A stretch of 64,000 bases of DNA, from contig NZ_WJIC01000002.1 in assembly GCF_009649815.1 (NCBI RefSeq), positions 62,001 through 126,000 of the forward strand. The letters are read 5' to 3'. The position numbers were made by a program, and so were the translations under genes. Of the stretch, positions 17,013-26,633 are shown piece after piece (position 1 is the stretch's first letter; every line of letters starts with the position of its first letter). The DNA comes from Nocardia sp. SYP-A9097 (GTDB taxonomy: Bacteria > Actinomycetota > Actinomycetes > Mycobacteriales > Mycobacteriaceae). Under the pieces are notes generated by a model. That model did no database searches. It worked only from the letters and a program-made list of their open reading frames with translations, and had not been told where the DNA came from.

Positions 17013-18098
17013 TCAGGCGAACCGTCCGGGATTCACCGCGACGGCCCGGCGCAAGGTCGGCCGATCGGCGCGATAGGCCGCGACAACCGGTGCGAGTTCC
17101 TGCGGGGTCGCGCCGTGCATGATGACCGAGTCCACGCCCAGATCGAATTGCCGCGCAACGGTTCTCGCGCAGTTCTCGGGGGATCCCGTCGCGGCCGCGT
17201 CCAGCCATTCGGCGGGGATCATCGCATCGAGTCGCTGCAGGGTTTCGACCGATGCGCTGGCGTCGATGGGTCCGGCGGCGGCCGCGTTGGCGTACAGCTC
17301 GGTGGCCCGCATCCGCTCCCATACCGCGGGGTCCCAGCCGTTGGCGTGGACCAGCACGTCCGCGTAAGCCTGCAGATAGGTCGCGAGCCGCCCGGCGCGG
17401 CGCCGCAGCCGATCCTCTTCGGGCAGGGTGTCGCTGACCGTTGCCAGACAAGCCCAGATCCGAACACTGTCGGGATCCTTACCCGCCCGCTCGGCCCCGC
17501 GGCGCACCGCCGCGACCGAGTTCGCGGTCGCCTCATCGGAGAAGAACGTATGCAGCACAACGAAATCGCAGATCTCGCCCGCGAGCTCCATCGTTTTGGG
17601 TCCGACGGCGACCATACCGATGGGCGGTGCGTCGGCCAGTCCGTTCACGTGCCGCAGCATCGGCCATTTCCCCGCGGGCCCATCGTGATTGAGAATGATC
17701 TCGCCGTCCCACAGGCGGCGCAGGATGCCGATGAAATCGCGGAGCCGGGCCTCGGTCACCACCGGCAGGCCGACCGCCTGCCAGTAGGCGCCCATGCCGC
17801 GGCCGAATGCCATGGCGAAGCGGCCGTCGGTCAGTGCGTGCATGGTCGATCCGATGGTCGCGGTGACCGTGGGATGCCGGGTGTGGTGGTTGGTGGAGGG
17901 GGCGATGCCCAGCTCGGTGGTGCAGCCCGCCAGCGCACCGGACAGGACTCCCGCGTCCTTGACCGTGAAGCGCTCGCCGACATGGCAAGAACCCAAGCCG
18001 AGCTCCTCGGCCGCGCGCGCCTCACTGAAGACCACTTTGGCGTCGGCCGGATGCCGGGTCACGGCGTAGTAGCCGAGTTCGTTCAGTTGGTCACTCAT
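17013..18098 (-). CDS. LLM-class flavin/F420-dependent oxidoreductase
   Basis: 361 residues. ATG at 18098 overlaps the stop of the upstream phosphotransferase gene (ATGA), so translation is coupled. It is a luciferase-like TIM barrel: SCHVGERF near residue 38, LGIAPSTNHHTRHPTVTA, GRFAMAFGRGMGAYW and PPIGMVAVGPKTMELAGE are family features of F420-dependent monooxygenases/dehydrogenases. The substrate is unknown. Pairing with a phosphotransferase and a nearby TetR suggests uptake and activation of a small organic compound. Confidence 0.88.
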   Translation of the reverse strand: MSDQLNELGYYAVTRHPADAKVVFSEARAAEELGLGSCHVGERFTVKDAGVLSGALAGCTTELGIAPSTNHHTRHPTVTATIGSTMHALTDGRFAMAFGRGMGAYWQAVGLPVVTEARLRDFIGILRRLWDGEIILNHDGPAGKWPMLRHVNGLADAPPIGMVAVGPKTMELAGEICDFVVLHTFFSDEATANSVAAVRRGAERAGKDPDSVRIWACLATVSDTLPEEDRLRRRAGRLATYLQAYADVLVHANGWDPAVWERMRATELYANAAAAGPIDASASVETLQRLDAMIPAEWLDAAATGSPENCARTVARQFDLGVDSVIMHGATPQELAPVVAAYRADRPTLRRAVAVNPGRFA

Positions 18099-19231
18099 GG
18101 TGTCCCCGTTCCCAATTCGTTCACGAGACGCTCGAACAGCGCTCGGTGATGCATGAGCGTCTCGATATCGTCGGGGCGTTCGATCTCCCCGAAGTGGATG
18201 GACCGCGCGCCGGTACGCATGAACAACACGCCCCAATTGACCGCGCTGTGCACGTGATACCAAGTCAGGTCACCGATTTCGGCGCCGGTGAGCTCGCGAT
18301 AGGCGGCCACGAGATCCTCTTCGCGCATGAAATGCGGCATACCGGGAAGTCCGAAGTTCTCGGTGATCGACTCGAAGGAGCGGTGCGCGAAGATCAGCCA
18401 GGACAGGTCCAGTTCGCGCGGGCCGAGGCTCGCCATCTCCCAGTCCAGGACGCCGACCGGCTCGAAGTCCTCGTACATCATGTTGCCCAGCCGGGCATCG
18501 CCCCAGACCAGCACCGTTTCGGTGGTTTCCGGCAGGTTGGCCTCGAGCCAGCCCAGCGCTCGCTCGATCAGCGGCGACGGTCCCAGGTCGCGCGCGGCGA
18601 ACTCGTACCACGAGCGGGTGCGGGCGAGATGCCGAGCCAGCGCGGTCGTCCCGGGCTGCTCCGGATTGAGGAAGTCGAAGACCTTGTCCGCCTGCGGGAT
18701 CGAGTGCAGGCCCGCAAGGGCTTTCACGGTGTTGTCCTGTAGCCGTCGCTGCTCTTGCGGCGAGGCTTCGAAGAGCCAGTTGCTGCCGAAGTTGTAGGGC
18801 ATCAGGTCCGGCGGGACCACCCCGCCGAGACGGTCCATCAGGAAGAACGGTGTACCCAGCACCTCGCCCGTCGGTTCCATGAAACTCACCCGCGGCACCG
18901 GGACATCGCTCAATTCACCGATCAGGCGCATCGTGTCGTATTGATCCTGCAGGCGGTAGCTCTCGTAGACCGGGAAGTCCTGCGCGGACGGCACGGCGCG
19001 GGCCACGTACGCGGCGGTGTGCCGAGCCCCGTCCGCCTCCCAGGACACGTCGAAACTGAGTGTCTCCGAAGACATTCCGTTGGCGTCGATACTGGAATGC
19101 AGGGTGACCGCGGGATCCGCGCCGGCCGGGAGCTTCGTCGCGAGCCAGCCGGCCAAAGCGGCGGGCACACCGGTCCGGTCCCGGCTGGTGCGTTGCAGCT
19201 TCATGTCATCGGGCGGTTGAGCGTCCGTCAC
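18095..19231 (-). CDS. APH-family phosphotransferase
   Basis: 378 residues from GTG at 19231, which follows GGAGGAAAC. It has the aminoglycoside/choline kinase-like fold. The catalytic loop is VWGDARLGNMMYEDFEPVGVLDWE, with the D-x-x-x-x-N and DWE metal residues. PVPRVSFMEPTGEVLGTPFFLMDRLGG marks the hinge. This subfamily (acyl-CoA dehydrogenase-associated, ACAD10-like) often acts on small hydroxylated compounds rather than antibiotics. It is the first gene of a two-gene operon with the LLM enzyme. Confidence 0.87.
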   Translation of the reverse strand: MTDAQPPDDMKLQRTSRDRTGVPAALAGWLATKLPAGADPAVTLHSSIDANGMSSETLSFDVSWEADGARHTAAYVARAVPSAQDFPVYESYRLQDQYDTMRLIGELSDVPVPRVSFMEPTGEVLGTPFFLMDRLGGVVPPDLMPYNFGSNWLFEASPQEQRRLQDNTVKALAGLHSIPQADKVFDFLNPEQPGTTALARHLARTRSWYEFAARDLGPSPLIERALGWLEANLPETTETVLVWGDARLGNMMYEDFEPVGVLDWEMASLGPRELDLSWLIFAHRSFESITENFGLPGMPHFMREEDLVAAYRELTGAEIGDLTWYHVHSAVNWGVLFMRTGARSIHFGEIERPDDIETLMHHRALFERLVNELGTGTP

Positions 19232-19379
19232 GTTTCCTCCAGATGTCCCGTGCGGTAACGACTGCGTCAACGATCGGGGCTGGAGGCCCAATTGTCAATG
19301 AACCCTCTCAAAGAATTATCCAGGCGCGCGAAGATAGTCGGGCCGATGCATCAGACGAGTTGGGTCACAGCACCTTTCG

Positions 19380-21851
19380 TCATTCGCCGCCCACCACGAA
19401 TTTCCCGAGGTGAATGGTGGTGGCGATGCGAGGGTCGACTATCGAGCGACCGGTCAGTAGTTGCCAGGTATTCGCGGGAAACACCCAATCCTGTGCCGCC
19501 TCGTCCCAGATCTGGGCGGCCCGGCCGGGAATCGGGAGGTCGACCGAAACATGTTGCCCCGGTCCGGCTTCGACCACCGCGAAGGCGGCGAGGCGCTGTT
19601 CCCGCAGGTCCGCGGAGCCTTCCCGGTTCGGGGCGAGATAGGTCTGGATGGTCTCGCGGCCGGCGCGCTCGCCGCTATTGCGAATGCGAACCGTCAGCGT
19701 GCCGAGGTCCGCACCCTCCGGGGTCGCGGTGAACTCCGCGGACTCGTACTCCCAGGTGGTGTAGCCGAGGCCGTGCCCGAACCAGTAGGCGGGCTCGGCC
19801 GAAAGTCGTTGCCAGGCCCGGTATCCGATGTGGGCGTCCTCCGTGTAGACCAGAGTGCCGTCGGTGGGGGTGACATTCGAGACCGGCGAATCATCAAGGT
19901 GCACAGGCCAAGTGGTGGGCAATCGCCCGCCGGGTTCGGCGTGGCCGAGTAGGACGTCGGCGAGCGCGGCCCCACCCTCCTGCCCGGGGAACCAGGTCAA
20001 AAGGATCGCCGCGGCATCGGATGCCCACGGCATGTGCACCGGTGAGCCGGTATTCACGACCACGATGGTGCGGGGGTTGGCGGCGATCACCCGTGCGACG
20101 AGTTCGTCCTGACGTCCGGGCAGGGCCAGCGAGGTGCGGTCGAAGCCTTCGCTCTCCACCTCGGCGGTGGTGGCGACCACGACGATGGCGACATCGGCCG
20201 AGGCAGCCGCGGCGACGGCCTCCGCGATCAAAGCCTCCGGATCGATATCCGGTTCCCGGTGCCCGAGACCGAGTTTGGCGAACGGCAGCGGCAATTCGGA
20301 CACCATCGCGTGCCGCAGTTCGATCGATATCCGTTGTCCCGCTTCAAGTTTCACCTCGACCAGCACTTCCGGAGGGTTCAGGAACGCCGTGGGATCATCC
20401 TTGGCGGCAATGGTGTCGTCGAAGCGCACCTGCCCGGCAACGTCCAACCGGAATTCACCGACGCCCGAAACCGTCAGGGTGTGCACTCCGGTCGTCTTCG
20501 GTGTGAAAGTGCCGCTGATGACAATGGCGCGCAGCTCTGCCGGCGTGACACCATCCGGGTAGTCACCGATCCACTCCAGTGCCGCCTCCGGCAGCGGATG
20601 GTCACCGAGCACACGGTCGTCCTCGCCGAGCAGTTGCACCCGCAGCTCGAAACCGGTTGCGGCGGGCGGGATCTTGACGCGGGGGTCCGCGCCGACCGCG
20701 TACACCAGCTCGGTCTGCGCACCCAGTGCCGACCGCAATCCGTCCAGCGGCGACACGATATGCGGCGGGAAGACCTGTGCGCTACCGCCGCCCAGGACGC
20801 GAGCATGGTCGGCGGCGTGCCCGATGAGCGCGATCCGGTGCACCGGCGCCAGCGGCAGCACATTGTTCTCGTTGCGCAGCAACACGATAGAGCGCTGAGC
20901 GATTTCGCGGGCCAGTGCTTCGCCGTCGATCACCGGCGGCAGATCCGCCGCCGCGACGGCCGGTTCGGCGCCCGCCAGGGCTCCGACCCGGGCTGCGAGC
21001 CGGAGCACATTGCGGGCCATCTCCGCGACCGTGTCCTCGGGTACCGTGCCCGCTCGGACCGCGTCGGCCAGTGCCTGCCCGAATACGGCGAACGGTCCGG
21101 GCATCGCGATATCGAGGCCACCGGTGGCCGCACCGGCGGTATCCCGAGCGGCCAGCCAATCGGAGACGATCGCGCCGTCGAAACCCCATTCGCCGCGCAG
21201 GATGTCGTTCTGCAATTCGCCGTGCTGGGTCATGGTGGTGCCGTTGACGCCGTTGTAGGCCGCCATCAGCACCCAGGGCTCGGCCTTGCGCACGACCGTC
21301 TCGAATGGAGTCAGATACAACTCCCGCAGCGCCCGCTGCGATACCCGCACATCGACCGAGAAGCGTTCGGTCTCGGAGTCATTGGCCACGAAGTGTTTCG
21401 GCGTGGCCGCGACCCCGCCCTCCTGCACACCGGTGACTACCGCAGCGCCGATCTCGCCGGCCAGCAGCGGATCCTCGGAGTAGCACTCGAAGTGCCTGCC
21501 GCCCAACGGTGTCCGATGCAGATTGAGCGTGGGCCCGAGTACCACGTGCACGCCCTTGCGCCGGGCTTCCTGGGCGAGCAGTTGCCCGGCGCGGCGCGCG
21601 AGCGCCGGATCCCAGCCGGCGGCCAGCGCTGTCGGGCTGGGCAGCGCGATGGACGGGTCCTCCGGACTCCAGCGGACTCCGCGCACTCCGATCGGCCCGT
21701 CGGACATGACCAGGGAGTCGAGGCCGATCTCCGCGAGGGCGGGCAGGGTCCACATGTCCTGTCCGGCCACCAATAGGCAGCGTGCGTCCAGGTCGAGGGC
21801 GGACAGTGCGCGTTCGACCACTGCCGCCCGCTCGGAATCCCGATCTGTCAT
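19380..21851 (-). CDS. GH3 beta-glucosidase with PA14-type insert
   Basis: 823 residues. ATG at 21851 gives the GH3 start. It has the two-domain GH3 catalytic region: LVMSDGPIGVRG, GPTLNLHRTPLGGRHFECYSEDP, KHFVANDSE and the nucleophile Asp in GAIVSDWLA. A PA14-like insert (about 400-530: FTPKTTGVHTLTVSGVGEFRLD) and a fibronectin-III-like C-terminal domain follow, as in the BglB-type enzymes. No signal peptide, so it acts in the cytoplasm on imported oligosaccharides or glycosides. It lies downstream of, and on the same strand as, a carboxylesterase gene divergent from a ROK regulator, with its own palindrome upstream. Confidence 0.93.
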   Translation of the reverse strand: MTDRDSERAAVVERALSALDLDARCLLVAGQDMWTLPALAEIGLDSLVMSDGPIGVRGVRWSPEDPSIALPSPTALAAGWDPALARRAGQLLAQEARRKGVHVVLGPTLNLHRTPLGGRHFECYSEDPLLAGEIGAAVVTGVQEGGVAATPKHFVANDSETERFSVDVRVSQRALRELYLTPFETVVRKAEPWVLMAAYNGVNGTTMTQHGELQNDILRGEWGFDGAIVSDWLAARDTAGAATGGLDIAMPGPFAVFGQALADAVRAGTVPEDTVAEMARNVLRLAARVGALAGAEPAVAAADLPPVIDGEALAREIAQRSIVLLRNENNVLPLAPVHRIALIGHAADHARVLGGGSAQVFPPHIVSPLDGLRSALGAQTELVYAVGADPRVKIPPAATGFELRVQLLGEDDRVLGDHPLPEAALEWIGDYPDGVTPAELRAIVISGTFTPKTTGVHTLTVSGVGEFRLDVAGQVRFDDTIAAKDDPTAFLNPPEVLVEVKLEAGQRISIELRHAMVSELPLPFAKLGLGHREPDIDPEALIAEAVAAAASADVAIVVVATTAEVESEGFDRTSLALPGRQDELVARVIAANPRTIVVVNTGSPVHMPWASDAAAILLTWFPGQEGGAALADVLLGHAEPGGRLPTTWPVHLDDSPVSNVTPTDGTLVYTEDAHIGYRAWQRLSAEPAYWFGHGLGYTTWEYESAEFTATPEGADLGTLTVRIRNSGERAGRETIQTYLAPNREGSADLREQRLAAFAVVEAGPGQHVSVDLPIPGRAAQIWDEAAQDWVFPANTWQLLTGRSIVDPRIATTIHLGKFVVGGE

Positions 21852-21918
21852 GGCTCGTCCCACTCCTGGTTCCGCGGCAATCCGCATCGGTGCGCTGTTC
21901 GTGACGAGTATCGTCAAA

Positions 21919-21936
21919 CTACCGAGCGTTCGGTAG
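21919..21936. promoter_or_regulatory. Inverted repeat upstream of the GH3 gene
   Basis: CTACCGA (21919-21925), spacer GCGT, TCGGTAG (21930-21936). It lies 68 nt before the GH3 ATG, a typical operator position. The regulator is not known; the form is typical of TetR or ROK-type sites. Confidence 0.5.
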
Positions 21937-22085
21937 GTACCGTTACCATTGCGTTATCAACTGCCGATCTGTCGGTGCCAGCACCCGCCCACGCGGCGAA
22001 CCGCGGTGACCATGAGATCACCGCGGTCGTAGGACAGGATCGAAAGAGCTTGGTATCAGTCGGATTTCAGCCGCGACACCCGCGG

Positions 22086-23627
22086 CTACCGGGTCCAGAC
22101 CGGGCGCTGCGCGGCGAACGGGTCCGAGACGACGCGCGACTCGGCGGACCACATCATGGTCGGCCGCTCCGCGAGGTTGTACCGCGGCCAGTTCGCGCCC
22201 GGATCGCCATTGCGCACGAACGAAACCCACGCGCCGTGCATGGCATCGGCCAACTGCTGCGGCGGCTGCCCGGTGCCGTTCAAACGGTCGACCCCCTCCG
22301 CGTGCAGCAAATCGAAGGAGAACGGCAGATCACTGCAGTGCACGGACTGGCCGTGATACTGCGAACTCGGGTCACCCCAGCCGAATTCGTAGAACCAGGT
22401 GGGCAGGCCCCTGCTCGCCCGCGCCTCGGCGACCCGATACGCCCCGGCGCGCAGCACCCGGTCACTGAGCACCTGACCGAACAACTCGCTATCGGACAAT
22501 CCCGGATAGGCAGCGTGATACGCGGCCACGGTGGGCAGATCCAGTCCGGTCGCCAGCAGCGCCGGGCCGGTGGCGGCAGCGGGAATCGGCAGCATGTCGA
22601 CCACGGCGTTCATCTCATGCTTGGTAAAGCCCATCATCAGCGGAATGTCCGGGCCACCGCCCATCTGCGTGCTGGATTCCGGGATCAGCGTGCCGTCCAC
22701 GTAAGGCGCGAAGGTCATCAGCGACGGATGCGTCAGCAGGCCCGCTCCGTCCTGATTCGCTTTGTCCTGCAATTGCTGCATCTCGTCATCGGAGACATCC
22801 CGAAGTGCGGCCGCGGTGGCCGGTCGGCCGGTGCGCTGGGTGAAATCCGCGGCGATGCTCAGGGCGGTCGCGCGATCGTTGGGCTGATTCACCGCACCGG
22901 AGACGCTGATTCCGGCCCGGAACAATCCGCGCGCGGAGGGCGTGCCGAGCAGGGCCCAGACCGCACCGCCACCCGCGGACTGACCCGCGATGGTGACCTG
23001 ATTCGGATCGCCGCCGAACGCGGCGATATTGTCCCGCACCCACTGCAGACCCGCGATCCAGTCCAGCACACCACGATTCTCCGGCGCGTCGTCCAGATGC
23101 ATGAATCCTTCGACACCGAGCCGGTAGCCGATGGACACCAGCACCACACCGTCACGATTGAACGCGGCCCCGTCGTACCAGGGGCTGGCATTGCAGCCCG
23201 CGGTGAAGCCGCCACCGTGAATCCACACCAGCACAGGCAGTTTCGCGCCCCCGGACGGATCGGGGGTGAAGACGTTGAGGTTCAGGACGTTGTCGCCCGG
23301 GATGACCGGCTCGGGAATGGTCGTCACCGTGGTGAGCTGTTTGCGCTGTGCGGTCGGCCCGTAAGCGGTGCAGTCGCGTACCTCGCCCCACGGTGTGGCC
23401 GGTACCGGTGCGGCGAACCGCAGGTCACCGACCGGTGGTTGCGCGAAAGGGATTCCGAGATAGGCGCATCCGGTATCGCGGCGCAGGCCCCGCACCGGTC
23501 CGGAGCCGGTACGGACGATGGGCGCGGCGGGTGCGGCCAAGGCGCGCGCGGGCGCGAATACGCCCGCCGCCGCCAATGCCGCGGCACCGAACAACACAGT
23601 GCGACGCCGAACTGGTTGGGAACGCAA
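22086..23627 (-). CDS. Secreted type-B carboxylesterase
   Basis: 513 residues from TTG at 23627; GAGG precedes it at normal spacing, and the nearby ATG is out of frame. The N-terminus has a twin-arginine-like signal (RRRTVLFGAAALAAAG, cleavage after ALAAPA), so it is exported. Alpha/beta-hydrolase features: the oxyanion motif HGGGF, nucleophile elbow GQSAGG, Glu in the GTLIPESS region and the His in GQSVHCSD. It likely hydrolyses esters outside the cell. It is divergent from the ROK gene, 59 bp away, and may be controlled by it. Confidence 0.9.
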   Translation of the reverse strand: MRSQPVRRRTVLFGAAALAAAGVFAPARALAAPAAPIVRTGSGPVRGLRRDTGCAYLGIPFAQPPVGDLRFAAPVPATPWGEVRDCTAYGPTAQRKQLTTVTTIPEPVIPGDNVLNLNVFTPDPSGGAKLPVLVWIHGGGFTAGCNASPWYDGAAFNRDGVVLVSIGYRLGVEGFMHLDDAPENRGVLDWIAGLQWVRDNIAAFGGDPNQVTIAGQSAGGGAVWALLGTPSARGLFRAGISVSGAVNQPNDRATALSIAADFTQRTGRPATAAALRDVSDDEMQQLQDKANQDGAGLLTHPSLMTFAPYVDGTLIPESSTQMGGGPDIPLMMGFTKHEMNAVVDMLPIPAAATGPALLATGLDLPTVAAYHAAYPGLSDSELFGQVLSDRVLRAGAYRVAEARASRGLPTWFYEFGWGDPSSQYHGQSVHCSDLPFSFDLLHAEGVDRLNGTGQPPQQLADAMHGAWVSFVRNGDPGANWPRYNLAERPTMMWSAESRVVSDPFAAQRPVWTR

Positions 23628-23686
23628 GTCATCCTCGATTCATTCGTGAGTGAGCGCAGGTTCGCAATTTCGAGAAGCGCGAGTCA

Positions 23687-24979
23687 ATGATCGAAATAAA
23701 TCGGCCGTCGCCGCGGCCACCCGGTGCGGGTAGCCCGAACCAGCCCGGTCTCGTACACCGCCGCAATCTGGGTCTCGTGCTGACCCATATCGCGACGCAG
23801 GGTCCGTGCGCTCGCACCGAGATCGCCACCGGAACCGGGCTCTCGCACTCCACGGTCAGTGCGGCCGTCGGCAAGCTCATCATGCGCGGACTGGTGACCG
23901 AGGACCGCTCATCGGGTGATGCGAACGGACCGGGCCGGCCCCGCAAACCGTTGCGGCTCGCGCCGCGCCGAGCATTGACCATCGCCGTCCAGATCGGACA
24001 CGAACAGTTGCGGACAGCGGTCAGTGGGCTCGACGGCACACCCGTCTGGATGGACTCGCGCCCATACCAATTCACCACCGGTGTGCCGGTATCTGTGGCC
24101 GATGCCGTCGCCGCCGAGATCTGCCGCGCCGAGGACCGGATCCGCGCGCTACCGCGCACGGAACTGGCGCGGGTGCTCGTCGCAATGCCGGGCGCGGTGG
24201 CCGATGACGACTCCCGGACCGTATTGGCGGCAACGAATTTCGGGTGGAAGCGCCCGGTACAGCTGGGCGCGCTGCTCGCGGCGCGGCTGCCCGGCCTCGG
24301 CTGTCCGATCGATATCGTCAATGACGCCAACGCCGGCGCGCTGGCCGAATACGGCATGCGGCCCAACCGAAGCCGCGCCATGTGCTACATCGCGGCCGGT
24401 ACCGGCATCGGCGGCGGGCTGATCCTGAACCACGCCTTACATACCGGCGGACGTGGCATAGCCGGTGAGCCCGGGCACCTTCCGGTCGGCGCCGACGGAC
24501 CGGCGTGTGAATGCGGCGCGCGCGGCTGCCTGGTGCTCTATGCCGGACCCGACCGGGTATTGACCCGAGCCGGCCTCGCCGACAGCCTGCGCGATCATGG
24601 CCGCACGATCGCGCTGGCCGAGCTGCTGCGTGCCCTACAGGATCGAAACCCGCAGGCCCGCAACGCTGTTCACGAGGCCGGCGCAGCGCTGGGCACAGCC
24701 GCGCTCGCCATCGCCGCCATGCTGGATATCGACGAGATCGTCCTGGGCGGGGTCTTCGCGGACTGGTTCCCATGGCTCGAGCCGGCCATCACCGAGCGGA
24801 TAGCCGGCCGCGCCGCGACCGTGCCAGCCGGACTCGTCCTGATCACCCGCGGCATCCTCGGATCGGACGCAATCCTCACCGGCGCAATCGAACTCGCACG
24901 CCGAGCGGTCCTCGACGACCCCGTCACAGTGCCGCACCTGCAGCACGACATCCGAACGGGCGTTCCGGCAAGCTCGTGA
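23687..24979 (+). CDS. ROK family transcriptional regulator/sugar kinase
   Basis: 430 residues. The N-terminal winged helix (NLGLVLTHIATQGPCARTEIATGTGLSHSTVSAAVGKLI, about 27-65) binds DNA. The ROK domain has IVNDANAGALAEYG, GTGIGGGLI, GEPGHLPV and the zinc motif CECGARGC (CxCGxxGC). Such proteins repress sugar-use genes until a sugar binds. It is divergent from the carboxylesterase gene; the GH3 gene beyond it is a likely second target. Confidence 0.9.
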   Translation: MIEINRPSPRPPGAGSPNQPGLVHRRNLGLVLTHIATQGPCARTEIATGTGLSHSTVSAAVGKLIMRGLVTEDRSSGDANGPGRPRKPLRLAPRRALTIAVQIGHEQLRTAVSGLDGTPVWMDSRPYQFTTGVPVSVADAVAAEICRAEDRIRALPRTELARVLVAMPGAVADDDSRTVLAATNFGWKRPVQLGALLAARLPGLGCPIDIVNDANAGALAEYGMRPNRSRAMCYIAAGTGIGGGLILNHALHTGGRGIAGEPGHLPVGADGPACECGARGCLVLYAGPDRVLTRAGLADSLRDHGRTIALAELLRALQDRNPQARNAVHEAGAALGTAALAIAAMLDIDEIVLGGVFADWFPWLEPAITERIAGRAATVPAGLVLITRGILGSDAILTGAIELARRAVLDDPVTVPHLQHDIRTGVPASS

Positions 24980-25064
24980 AAATGCGATCGATGCACGCAT
25001 GCTGGTATCTCCGCACTGATCAAGGTCAAGCTCCGCGAATGATCAAGCGTGGGGGCGTGATCGG

Positions 25065-26543
25065 TCAGCCCAGCGTTGTCACCCAACTCCCCTGGCTGCC
25101 GACCCCGTGGCCTACCTCGCCGATGACCTGACCGACGGGGGCGCCGGCGGCCTTTCTCGTCACCGCGAAATGGACGCCGGTGGCCAATTCGGTTGGGGTG
25201 CAGACGAATGCGGCGGTTACCAGTAGTTCCATTCGGGTGGCGTCGTCGGCGCAGACTCGAATACCGGCGCGGGCTCCGCTCAGTACGAGGGGAACCACTT
25301 CGGCCCAGGCTTCGTGCGGGCGGCTCTCCAGGACGATCGGCCGGCTTCCGGCGGCCCTTGCCATTGCGTCCAAAGTAGTGGGAACGCCGGCCATTTCGGA
25401 GCGCTTATTGGCCAGCGAGTGCGTCAACCCACTCACCACGATCCCGATGACGAGCAGGCCGACGCCGGCGAATTTCAACCGGTCGGCGCCGGCGAATTCC
25501 AGCCGCCGGACCCGCTGGGTGACGCCGGCCAGAAGAAGGGCGAACATGAACAACGGCACCGCATATGAGAAGTAGCCGATGTATGCCTCGTCGATCTGAT
25601 CGATGCCGATCATCGCGTAGATCGACATCAGTGGCACGATCGCCGCGCAGACCGCCAGACCGGTCTCCAAGAATTTCTCTCCGCGCGCCACCAGCGCGAC
25701 GAGGGCGAAGAGCGCGATGAAGATGACAATGCCGAGCCCGTGGTTCGGCCCCCAGAACTGCACCGTGTACCACGCTGCCGTCCACGGCATATGGATCCCG
25801 TGCCCGCCGCCGTAGCTGACGTACTTCACGAGTTCGCCGGGGAAATGCACGATCGCGTCGAGCACGATTGTCGAGGCGAACACCGCGGCGATTCCGCCGA
25901 ACAGCCACCAGTCTTTCCTGGCGACCTCCAGTCGGCGTCGCCATACGAGGTATAGCGCCGCCCCGCCCAGCAGTGGCACGAAAAACAGGAATTCCGCGTG
26001 CCCGTGGATGAGCAACCCGCCGGCGAGCGCTACCACCCAAAGGTGTTCGGTGCGCCCGGCCACCACCGAGGACACCGCGACCAGCAGGACGAGGAACGGC
26101 GCGAAATACACGTAGGGAAACCAAAGTGCGCTGAGCAGTTCGCGATACACGGTGAGGAACAGCAAACTCGCACCGCCGATCCCGGCAGTGAGCGTCCAGG
26201 ACGGATACCAGTCGTGGACGATGCTCAGTGCCAGAGCCACCATCGCGGCATTGAGCAGCAGAATGGCGACCGCCTGCCCATTCCAGGGTGCCGGCACCAA
26301 ATGCAGCACATCGTAGAAGAGCCATTCGCCGAACGCCTGCACGTATACGAACGCGGGCCCGGGATGATGAAACCCGACCCGGGAATAGTTGCCCACGAGA
26401 AGCTCGAAATGCTTCGCCGCGAGCACCTGGATCGAGACAGTCGCCGCGTCCCCCTCCTCGAAGACAATCCGGGAGAACAGATCACGACTGCTACTCAGCA
26501 GAACCGTGGCATAGGCGAGCCAAGCCACGATGAAAACTCTCAT
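25065..26543 (-). CDS. Multi-span membrane protein, GT-C-like
   Basis: 492 residues from ATG at 26543, preferred over a TTG at 26615 because a palindrome lies between them. About ten to eleven membrane segments are predicted by eye, with a long extracytoplasmic C-terminal domain (residues 400-492). An early loop carries VGFHHPGPAFVYVQAFGEW, similar in layout to the first periplasmic loop of polyprenyl-phosphate-dependent glycosyltransferases, but I see no decisive DD/DE motif beyond EEGD. The call is tentative. Confidence 0.55.
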   Translation of the reverse strand: MRVFIVAWLAYATVLLSSSRDLFSRIVFEEGDAATVSIQVLAAKHFELLVGNYSRVGFHHPGPAFVYVQAFGEWLFYDVLHLVPAPWNGQAVAILLLNAAMVALALSIVHDWYPSWTLTAGIGGASLLFLTVYRELLSALWFPYVYFAPFLVLLVAVSSVVAGRTEHLWVVALAGGLLIHGHAEFLFFVPLLGGAALYLVWRRRLEVARKDWWLFGGIAAVFASTIVLDAIVHFPGELVKYVSYGGGHGIHMPWTAAWYTVQFWGPNHGLGIVIFIALFALVALVARGEKFLETGLAVCAAIVPLMSIYAMIGIDQIDEAYIGYFSYAVPLFMFALLLAGVTQRVRRLEFAGADRLKFAGVGLLVIGIVVSGLTHSLANKRSEMAGVPTTLDAMARAAGSRPIVLESRPHEAWAEVVPLVLSGARAGIRVCADDATRMELLVTAAFVCTPTELATGVHFAVTRKAAGAPVGQVIGEVGHGVGSQGSWVTTLG

Positions 26544-26569
26544 GAGTCCGGAGCGTATCGGCTTAAACC

Positions 26570-26582
26570 TTAGGTGTCCTAA
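26570..26582. promoter_or_regulatory. Palindrome TTAGG-TGT-CCTAA upstream of the membrane protein gene
   Basis: A 13-bp perfect palindrome 27 nt before the chosen ATG. The half-site TTAGG is shared with iron-regulator boxes, but the full 19-bp IdeR consensus does not align, so the regulator is not named. Confidence 0.35.
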
Positions 26583-26633
26583 CTCACGATCAGGCTGTGG
26601 CGGTGCGGGATTCAACCTCGGCAGCGGTGCGGG

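Noticed and set aside
20259..21776. 505-codon plus-strand frame opposite the GH3 gene
   Set aside because: Antisense shadow with shadow-like composition; GH3 motifs are complete.
26561..26590. IdeR iron box at TTAGG-TGT-CCTAA
   Set aside because: The 13-bp palindrome has TTAGG halves, but it cannot be aligned with the 19-bp IdeR consensus without several mismatches.
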